DNA of 64,000 nt, from contig NZ_CP078145.1 of the NCBI RefSeq assembly GCF_019222765.1, positions 5,828,001-5,892,000 of the forward strand, written 5' to 3'. The notes under the pieces were generated by a model, which saw only the letters and a list, made by a program, of their open reading frames with translations, did not search any database and had not been told where the DNA came from. Shown in pieces: positions 57,896-64,000 of the stretch. The translations under genes and the position numbers were made by a program. The DNA is from Nocardia iowensis (lineage in GTDB: Bacteria > Actinomycetota > Actinomycetes > Mycobacteriales > Mycobacteriaceae). Each line of letters starts with the position of its first letter. The first letter of the stretch is position 1.

Positions 57896-59143
57896 TTAGA
57901 CGCCGACAGCGGCGAGCTCGGCCTCGATGGCCGACTCCAGCCGCTCCCGGATCTCGGGGACCGCGATCTTCTGGATGATCTCCTGGAAGAAGCCGCGCAC
58001 CACCAGGCGTCGCGCCACATCTTCCGGAATGCCGCGGGCGCGCAGGTAGAACAGCTGCTCGTCGTCGAAACGGCCGGTGGCACTCGCGTGCCCGGCCCCG
58101 GCGATCTCGCCGGTCTCGATCTCCAGGTTGGGTACCGAGTCGGCGCGGGCGCCGTCGGTGAGCACCAGGTTGCGGTTCACCTCGAAGGTGTCGGTGCCTT
58201 CCGCGGCGGCGCGGATCAGCACATCGCCGACCCACACGGTGCGCGCGTCGCCCTTGGGCGACTGCGGATCACCTTGCAGCGCACCCTTGTACAACACATT
58301 CGACTTGCAGTTCGGCTGCGAGTGGTCGACGAGCAGGCGCTGCTCGAAGTGCTGGCCCGCATCGGCGAAGTAGAGGCCGAGCAGTTCGGCATCGCCGCCG
58401 GGGCCCGCGTAGCGGACGGTTCCGGTGAGCCGAACCAGGTCGCCGCCGAGGGTCACCGCGATGTGCCGCAGCGTGGCGTCGCGGCCGAGCAGTGCGTGGT
58501 GCGCGGTCGCGTTCACGGCGTCGTCGGCCCAGTCCTGGACCGCGACGACGGTCAGCTTCGCGCTGTCACCGAGCACGAATTCGACGTTCTCCGCGTAGGT
58601 TCCGCTGCCGCGCTGGTCGATGACCACGGTGGCGGTGGCGAAGTTGGCGAGCCGGATCTGCAGGTGGCCGTAGGCGGTCTTGTCCTGCCCCGGTCCGGTG
58701 ACCGTGACGACGACCGGTTCGGCGACCTCGGTCTCCGCGCCGACCGACACGACGGTGGCCGACTCGAAGCCCGAGTACGCCTGGGCGGCAACACGATCCG
58801 CGGGCTCACCCGCGGCGCCGAGCCGCTCGTCGGACCGATCGACCGTCTCGACCTGAACACCCTCGACCGAGCTGACCTCGACGGTGGCGCGGCCGTCCCG
58901 GACGGCGGTGCCGTCGTGCAGGCCGCGCAGCCGGCGCAGCGGGGTGAACCGCCACTCCTCGTCGCGGCCGGACGGCACCTCGAAGGCGTTCACGTCGAAC
59001 GAGGTGAAGACCTCGCCCTTGTTGATCGCGGCTCCTGCGCCCGGGTTCTGAATCGGCTTGGCCGTAGGGTTTTCGCCCTCGACCGCTTCGGCCAGAGCGG
59101 AGCCCGCGGAGCGACCCAACAAACTACTGTCACCAGTCGCCAT
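57896..59143 (-). CDS. sufD: SUF scaffold protein SufD
   Basis: A 415-residue beta-helical scaffold subunit that pairs with SufB. The N-terminal part (about 1-130) is helical and contains RDEEWRFTPLRRLRGLHD; the central beta-helix includes QRGSGTYAENVEFVLGDSAKLTVVAVQDW (core VEFVLGDSAKLTVVAVQDW). The C terminus shows HASATGRFDDEQLFYLRARGIPEDVARRLVVRGFF, where GRFDDEQLFYLRARGI is the shared SufB/SufD signature. Its ATG overlaps the sufB stop by one base (TGATG). Confidence 0.95.
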   Translation of the reverse strand: MATGDSSLLGRSAGSALAEAVEGENPTAKPIQNPGAGAAINKGEVFTSFDVNAFEVPSGRDEEWRFTPLRRLRGLHDGTAVRDGRATVEVSSVEGVQVETVDRSDERLGAAGEPADRVAAQAYSGFESATVVSVGAETEVAEPVVVTVTGPGQDKTAYGHLQIRLANFATATVVIDQRGSGTYAENVEFVLGDSAKLTVVAVQDWADDAVNATAHHALLGRDATLRHIAVTLGGDLVRLTGTVRYAGPGGDAELLGLYFADAGQHFEQRLLVDHSQPNCKSNVLYKGALQGDPQSPKGDARTVWVGDVLIRAAAEGTDTFEVNRNLVLTDGARADSVPNLEIETGEIAGAGHASATGRFDDEQLFYLRARGIPEDVARRLVVRGFFQEIIQKIAVPEIRERLESAIEAELAAVGV

Positions 59144-60579
59144 CAGCCAACGGCCCCTTCCATCTGCAGCTCGATGAGCCGGTTCAGTTCCAACGCGTAT
59201 TCCATCGGCAGTTCCTTGGCGATGGGCTCGACGAAGCCGCGCACCACCATGGCCATTGCCTCGTCCTCGGTCATGCCGCGGCTCATCAGGTAGAAGAGCT
59301 GATCTTCGGACACCTTCGACACGGTGGCCTCGTGACCCATCGTCACGTCGTCCTCGCGGATGTCGACGTACGGGTAGGTGTCCGAGCGGCTGATCGTATC
59401 GACAAGCAGCGCATCACATTTCACGGTCGACTTGGAGCCGTACGCACCCTTGTTCACCTGCACGAGGCCGCGGTAGGAAGCCCGGCCACCGCCGCGCGCC
59501 ACCGACTTGCTGATGATGTTCGAGGAGGTGTGCGGCGCCAGGTGCAGCATCTTCGCGCCGGTGTCCTGGTGCTGGCCCTCGCCGGCGAACGCCACCGAGA
59601 GCACCTCGCCGCGGGCGTACTCGCCGGTCATCCAGACCGCCGGGTACTTCATGGTGACCTTGGAGCCGATGTTGCCGTCGACCCACTCCATGGTCGCGCC
59701 CGCCTCCGCCTTGGCCCGCTTGGTGACCAGGTTGTAGACGTTGTTCGACCAGTTCTGGATGGTGGTGTAGCGGCAGCGGCCGCCCTTCTTCACGATGATC
59801 TCGACCACCGCGGAGTGCAGCGAGTCCGACTTGTAGATCGGCGCGGTGCAACCCTCGACGTAGTGCACGTAGGCGCCCTCGTCGACGATGATCAGGGTCC
59901 GCTCGAACTGGCCCATGTTCTCGGTGTTGATCCGGAAGTAGGCCTGCAGCGGGATGTCGACGTGCACGCCCGGCGGCACGTAGATGAATGAGCCACCCGA
60001 CCACACGGCGGTGTTCAGCGCGGAGAACTTGTTGTCGCCCGCGGGGATCACCGAGCCGAAGTACTGCTGGAAGATCTCCGGGTGCTCCTTCAACGCCGTG
60101 TCGGTGTCGAGGAAGATCACGCCCTGCTTCTCCAGATCCTCACGGATGGAGTGGTAGACGACCTCCGACTCGTACTGCGCCGCGACACCCGAGACCAGGC
60201 GCTGCTTCTCCGCCTCCGGGATGCCGAGCTTGTCGTAGGTGTTCTTGATGTCGGCGGGCAGGTCATCCCAGGTGGCGGCCTGCTTCTCGCTGGAGCGCAC
60301 GAAGTACTTGATGTTGTCGAAGTCGATGCCGTCGAGGTTGGAGCCCCAGTTCGGCATGGGCTTGCGATCGAAGATGCGCAGGGCCTTCAGCCGGATGTCG
60401 AGCATCCAGTCCGGCTCGCTCTTCTTCGCCGAGATGTCGCGGACAACCGCCTCGGACAGACCTCGTTGCGCACTGGCTCCGGCCACATCCGAATCGGCCC
60501 AGCCGTAGCCGTATTTGCCCAGGGAAGCAATGGTCTCTTCCTGAGTGAGCGGCTGCACCTGGTCGGTGGTTGTCGTCAT
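59143..60579 (-). CDS. sufB: SUF scaffold protein SufB
   Basis: A 478-residue SufB, the scaffold on which the cluster is built. Conserved segments are [51 protein letters not shown] (core [12 protein letters not shown]), [48 protein letters not shown] and [22 protein letters not shown]. It is uninterrupted: M. tuberculosis SufB carries an intein but none is present here. The ATG at 60579 has GGAAGGAG upstream and overlaps the sufR stop. Confidence 0.97.
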   Translation of the reverse strand: MTTTTDQVQPLTQEETIASLGKYGYGWADSDVAGASAQRGLSEAVVRDISAKKSEPDWMLDIRLKALRIFDRKPMPNWGSNLDGIDFDNIKYFVRSSEKQAATWDDLPADIKNTYDKLGIPEAEKQRLVSGVAAQYESEVVYHSIREDLEKQGVIFLDTDTALKEHPEIFQQYFGSVIPAGDNKFSALNTAVWSGGSFIYVPPGVHVDIPLQAYFRINTENMGQFERTLIIVDEGAYVHYVEGCTAPIYKSDSLHSAVVEIIVKKGGRCRYTTIQNWSNNVYNLVTKRAKAEAGATMEWVDGNIGSKVTMKYPAVWMTGEYARGEVLSVAFAGEGQHQDTGAKMLHLAPHTSSNIISKSVARGGGRASYRGLVQVNKGAYGSKSTVKCDALLVDTISRSDTYPYVDIREDDVTMGHEATVSKVSEDQLFYLMSRGMTEDEAMAMVVRGFVEPIAKELPMEYALELNRLIELQMEGAVG

Positions 60580-61379
60580 TCGGCACTCCTTCCGGAGTCG
60601 TTCGTTCGTACCGCTGCGGGCTGTGCAGCGATTTCTGGTGAAGTTTTTTTGGTGATCGGCAGTACGAGCAGCGGCACGTGCGTCGTGCACGCGCAGTCGC
60701 CATTGGCGATTGTGGCCAGCCGCTGCACGTGGGTGCCCAGCAGGTCACGGAACGCGTCGAGTTCCGCCGCGCACAACTGCGGGAATTCCTCCGCGACGTG
60801 CGCGACCGGGCAGTGGTGCTGGCAGATCTGCACACCAGCACCCACCTTGCGGGTGGAGGCGGCGAAACCGGCCTCGGTGAACGCCTCCGCGATCTCCTCG
60901 GCCTTGGCCTCGGTGTGTTGCGGAGTGTGCTCCTCGACCGGTGCGATCCCGGCCACGATAGTCCTGGCCCGTCGCCTGGCGAACTCGGTGATGGCCTGTT
61001 CGCCACCGATCTCGCCGAGCTGGCGGATCGCCGCGCCTGCCAAGTCGTCGTAGGCGTGACCCAGTTGGCCACGTCCCGCCGCGGTGAGTTGATACTGCTT
61101 GGCGGGGCGGCCGCGGCCCTTCTGCTGCCACGGCGCGGACCTGCTGGCCCGGGCCTGACCGGAGTCGATCAACGCGTCGAGGTGACGGCGCACCCCGGCC
61201 GGGGCCAGCCCGAGGGTGGTCCCGATGGCGGTCGCGGTGATCGGGCCCTCCTCCAGCAGCAGCTGGACGATAGCCGCGCGGGTGTGTCCCTCGGTGACCG
61301 CCGCGGGCGCAGCCGAAGACTCGGTGCCGGTCTTGCGACCAGCCCGTTCGTCCTCATTCCGCAAACCCACGGTTTTCAC
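60576..61379 (-). CDS. sufR: SUF operon repressor SufR
   Basis: A 267-residue [4Fe-4S]-sensing repressor. The winged helix (about 30-90) includes [34 protein letters not shown] (core [18 protein letters not shown]), with a basic loop [13 protein letters not shown]. Cluster-ligand cysteines are in [20 protein letters not shown] and NGDCACTTH. It leads the suf operon and represses it when clusters are abundant. The GTG start at 61379 lies inside the candidate SufR operator, which suggests a leaderless transcript or a start further downstream; no ribosome-binding site is seen. Stop and sufB start overlap (ATGA). Confidence 0.93.
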   Translation of the reverse strand: MKTVGLRNEDERAGRKTGTESSAAPAAVTEGHTRAAIVQLLLEEGPITATAIGTTLGLAPAGVRRHLDALIDSGQARASRSAPWQQKGRGRPAKQYQLTAAGRGQLGHAYDDLAGAAIRQLGEIGGEQAITEFARRRARTIVAGIAPVEEHTPQHTEAKAEEIAEAFTEAGFAASTRKVGAGVQICQHHCPVAHVAEEFPQLCAAELDAFRDLLGTHVQRLATIANGDCACTTHVPLLVLPITKKTSPEIAAQPAAVRTNDSGRSAE

Positions 61380-61390
61380 AACATCAGTGT
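61376..61390. promoter_or_regulatory. SufR-type operator ahead of the suf operon
   Basis: On the minus strand the sequence reads ACACT-GATGT-TGTGA. This equals the ACACT-N5-TGTGA site I recall reported for M. tuberculosis SufR. It overlaps the annotated GTG of sufR (61377-61379), so SufR bound here would block the operon at its very start. Confidence 0.7.
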
Positions 61391-61991
61391 GGCGGAATTC
61401 CTTCCCGAAATCTAATAAGGGTGCCCTGAGTTCTCGGCCCTCATGACCTGCATGGACCGCTGCTCAGGGGCGGGTTCGCGCGGAATCGGTGGTGCCATGG
61501 GGTTGCAGTTCGGCTTAATAGCAGCGCGGTAGTTCGGTCTCGCGGTTGATCGACTGCGCAACCCGGTTCTGACCTGCCGATTTAAGAACCGACCGTGGAG
61601 CATCCACGACTGCGGGCTGTTCGCTCTTGGTACACCGGCTGCCTCGGCGGTGGTCGTCTGGATGATCACGCTCGCACCGATTACGTGCAGTGTGTTACGT
61701 CACACGTGGTCATCCGAACCCCACCCCGAGTCCGTCAGCGGACGGCGACAAGCTTCATCGGCGTCGCCGACAGAGCGTTCACAGCCTCGCCCCAGTTTGC
61801 TGTCCGGCGGTGAGCAGCGACGGATCGAACCGGCCCGCAGCGACCAACCCCAGGTGCACTAGCCGTCGTAGGCGGTGGTGTCGATGGCGGTGCGCAGCGC
61901 CTTGCCCCCGCGTCTGATCCGGCCCGGTGAGCTCGGGTTCGGGGTGTTGTTCCAGCGCATCCCGCCGGGGCCGGTAGAACGTTCTTTCTAG
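61391..61991. other. Gene-poor stretch between sufR and a TetR gene
   Basis: About 600 bases with no supportable gene. A 33-codon minus-strand frame at 61859-61960 ends LRTAIDTTAYDG and could be the tail of a decayed gene, but has no partner upstream. GTGTTACGTCACAC (61692-61705) is palindromic with two mismatches and resembles a binding site of a dimeric regulator. Codon bias here is weak compared with neighbours. No transposase, tRNA or phage remnant is recognisable. Confidence 0.5.
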
Positions 61992-62774
61992 TCAATCCTT
62001 CTCTGGCGAATTCGGCTGCTCAGGAAGAACCTCCGGAACATTTCCGATGTCCGGGTCCGCCGCGGCCGCCACCACCCGTGCTTCGACATCGAGTAGTGCC
62101 GTGTCCGCGATTCCCGCGTCGATGTCCGGCATTCCGGCGTCGATGTCCGACGAGCCCGTGCCCGATGGATCGGCGTCCGCCGCATTGGCTTCGGCATTGG
62201 GCAGCGCCGCCGCGGTGAAGGTGACCCGGATCAGATGCTCCATCGCCGCCGCTACCGTGCGCAGCGGAGCCTCGGTGCGCCGCACCCTGGCCAGAATGGT
62301 CGCGCCTTCGTACGCGGCGACGACCGTGGTGGCCAAGTCCCCCGCTTCCTGCGCGGACAGGCCAAGCTCGGCGAGCAGTCCGGCGAACGCCTGCTCCATC
62401 GTGTCGAAGGCGGTGTCGCAGGCGGTGCGTACCGCCTCGACGTCGCTGCCGCCGTCCAGCGCGGGAGTGCCGATCGGGCAGCCGTCGACCCATTCCGAAC
62501 CAGCCAGCTTGCCGATCATGAAGTCGAACAGGGTTGTCGTGGTGGCGAAAACATCGGTCGGCGCTTGCCGGATCATCCGCCCGGCCATTGTCCCCGTCCC
62601 GGTGATGGCGGCGACTGCGATCTCCTCTTTGCCGCCCGGAAAGTGATGGTAGATAGAGCCATACGGCAATCCGGCCGCCTCGCTCAACGCCTTCAAACCG
62701 AACCCGTGATACCCGTGTCGAGCGAGCAGCCCGCACGCGGCGACCTCGATCCGCCGCCTGGACTCCGAAACCAT
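61992..62774 (-). CDS. TetR family regulator with acidic C-terminal tail
   Basis: A 260-residue TetR protein. The DNA-binding domain (about 1-55) includes CGLLARHGYHGFGLKALSEAAGLPYGSIYHHFPGGKEE (core LSEAAGLPYGSIYHHFPGG), of the LmrA/YxaF-like type. The ligand domain ends near 200. Residues 200-260 form an unusual low-complexity Ala/Asp tail containing repeated DIDAG units (SDIDAGMPDIDAGIAD) and ending PEQPNSPEKD. The typical family length is about 190-200, so the tail is extra and probably disordered. It is divergent from mptB with about 95 bases between them; control of a nearby gene is not obvious. Confidence 0.84.
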   Translation of the reverse strand: MVSESRRRIEVAACGLLARHGYHGFGLKALSEAAGLPYGSIYHHFPGGKEEIAVAAITGTGTMAGRMIRQAPTDVFATTTTLFDFMIGKLAGSEWVDGCPIGTPALDGGSDVEAVRTACDTAFDTMEQAFAGLLAELGLSAQEAGDLATTVVAAYEGATILARVRRTEAPLRTVAAAMEHLIRVTFTAAALPNAEANAADADPSGTGSSDIDAGMPDIDAGIADTALLDVEARVVAAAADPDIGNVPEVLPEQPNSPEKD

Positions 62775-62868
62775 GTGTCTGATTGTGCCCCGCTCGGCGA
62801 CGCTGCCGATCGGAACGAGCAGGGCTGGTACGTGGTCTGTAGCCGGACTCCGTCCGCCCGCGCCCCTT

Positions 62869-64000
62869 ATGCTTCGTCTCGTGGCGGTACTGGAGGGCGC
62901 GCGGCGCAGAACACTGGCATTCGGGCGCCGGGCACTCGGGTTGGATGTGCCGGCCGCCGATCACACGATCGCGGTCCTGCACCAGGACGAATCCGAGGTA
63001 CCCGGCCTCGACCGCAAGGAACTGGTCCAGCTCGACCGGATCCGGCTGATGGGCGCGACCGGAACGGTGCTGATGGCGATCAGCGCACTTGGCATCGGCG
63101 CGCAGCCGGTACACCAGAACCCGACCTCGGGTGTCCGCGTCCTCGGCATCTTCGCCCGCGCCCACACCGGCTCACTGGCCATGTGTATGACCGGCACCGT
63201 CGTAGTGGTGCTGGCCTGGCTGCTGCTCGGCCGGTTCGCGGTCGGCGGCATCGGCGGCTCGCCGCTGCACCGCCTGACCCGCTCCCAGCTCGATCGCACC
63301 CTGCTGCTCTGGATCATTCCGCTCAGCATCGCGCCGCCGCTGTTCAGCAACGACGTGTATTCCTATCTGGCGCAAAGCGAAATCGCGGCACGCGGCATCG
63401 ACCCTTATCAAGAAGGACCGGTCGCCGGGCTCGGCATCGATAACGTACTGACCAACAATGTGCCGACCATCTGGCGCGACACTCCGGCACCGTACGGGCC
63501 GCTATTCCTCTGGATCGGCCGTGGGATCGCCGAAATAACGGGCGACAACATCATCGCGGGCGTGTGGGTTCATCGGATACTCGCATTGGCCGGTGTCGCG
63601 CTGATCGTCTGGGCGCTGCCCCGGCTCTCGGTGCGCTGCGGGGTGGCCCCGGTGAGCGCGCTGTGGCTGGGTGCCGCGAACCCGCTGGTGCTGTTCCACC
63701 TGGTCGGCGGTGTGCACAACGACGCGCTGATGCTCGGCCTGATGCTGGCGGGAATGGAATTCTGCCTGCGCGCCATCGAGGACATCCATCCGTTCGACGG
63801 GCGGGCCTACGCGTGGTTGATCGGCGGGGCGATCGTCGTCAGCATGTCGTCGGCGGTGAAACTCACCTCGATCGTCGCGCTCGGGTTCGTCGGCATGGCG
63901 CTGGCTCGGCGCTGGGGATTCAGTCTGCGCAATATCGCCGTCGCGGCCGCCATGCTCGGCGCGATCGCCATCGGCACAACACTTTTCATCGGTTCGGCGA
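62869..64000 (+). CDS. mptB: Alpha-(1,6)-mannosyltransferase MptB (truncated by the window)
   Basis: The first 377 residues of a GT-C glycosyltransferase that builds the alpha-(1,6)-mannan core of lipomannan and lipoarabinomannan; the 3' end lies beyond the window. Multiple hydrophobic helices are visible, and the catalytic loop region is LFSNDVYSYLAQSEIAARGIDPYQEGP (core SNDVYSYLAQSEIA), with the Asp expected in GT-C enzymes. WRDTPAPYGPLFLWIGR and ANPLVLFHLVGGVHNDALM are also typical of MptA/B. It corresponds to Rv1459c, next to sufR in M. tuberculosis. ATG 62869 was chosen; a GTG at 62881 is possible. No clear ribosome-binding site. Confidence 0.92.
   Translation, partial: MLRLVAVLEGARRRTLAFGRRALGLDVPAADHTIAVLHQDESEVPGLDRKELVQLDRIRLMGATGTVLMAISALGIGAQPVHQNPTSGVRVLGIFARAHTGSLAMCMTGTVVVVLAWLLLGRFAVGGIGGSPLHRLTRSQLDRTLLLWIIPLSIAPPLFSNDVYSYLAQSEIAARGIDPYQEGPVAGLGIDNVLTNNVPTIWRDTPAPYGPLFLWIGRGIAEITGDNIIAGVWVHRILALAGVALIVWALPRLSVRCGVAPVSALWLGAANPLVLFHLVGGVHNDALMLGLMLAGMEFCLRAIEDIHPFDGRAYAWLIGGAIVVSMSSAVKLTSIVALGFVGMALARRWGFSLRNIAVAAAMLGAIAIGTTLFIGSA

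Overview
The window is GC-rich, densely coded actinobacterial chromosome. Its core gene order matches the Mycobacterium tuberculosis Rv1459c-Rv1488 region in inverted orientation: SPFH and NfeD proteins, ferrochelatase, inhA, fabG1, VWA protein, DUF58, moxR, ripA, Rv1476, acn, acnR, Rv1473A, the Rv1473 ABC-F protein, sufT-U-S-C-D-B-R and mptB. Mycolate-type enzymes (InhA, FabG1), MptB, RipA, LppA and DUF3558 lipoproteins and WXG-type proteins point to a mycolic-acid-containing Mycobacteriales species. Nocardia is my best guess from gene content; no rRNA or marker comparison was possible. I see no insertion sequences, CRISPR arrays, tRNA or rRNA genes.

Layout. 0.2-5.4 kb: an MFS exporter with divergent TetR, a quinone oxidoreductase-like protein, an O-methyltransferase, and a TetR/small membrane protein pair. 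5.4-10.2 kb: a translationally coupled operon of a solute-binding lipoprotein, a permease in which two ABC permease halves are fused, and a membrane-anchored TPR protein, with no ATPase gene. 10.2-12.0 kb: SPFH/NfeD pair. 12.1-14.5 kb: DUF3097, a counterpart of Rv1486c and a Q/P/Y-rich membrane protein. 14.6-17.3 kb: hemH(cpfC)-inhA-fabG1. 17.4-23.9 kb: a molybdopterin oxidoreductase, then the VWA-DUF58-MoxR-RipA-Rv1476 cell-envelope block. 24.1-27.7 kb: aconitase and its repressor AcnR, with a recognisable AcnR box.

Two accessory blocks interrupt the conserved order. The first (27.7-35.1 kb) carries a 24-residue ribosomal protein bL37 gene, an SDR, an amidohydrolase, a MarR/cupin pair, a thioesterase, a two-gene graspetide-type RiPP cassette (153-aa putative precursor plus MvdD-like ATP-grasp ligase), and a DHFR-like reductase. 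The second (37.3-54.7 kb) carries an SDR, an orphan lycopene cyclase overlapping ku, small accessory genes, a protein with 21-bp coding repeats, a methionine ABC transporter with two MetQ proteins, three tandem DUF4189 proteins, and a type VII secretion-related cluster of WXG-domain proteins with lipoproteins.

54.9-61.4 kb is the complete SUF iron-sulfur operon, ending in a clear terminator and starting with SufR and a SufR-type operator. After a 0.6-kb gene-poor stretch come a TetR regulator and the truncated start of mptB.

The strongest candidate for an undescribed system is the graspetide-type cassette at 33098-34533. Next are the paired effector-like/lipoprotein type VII modules at 48.7-54.7 kb and the ATPase-less fused-permease/TPR operon.
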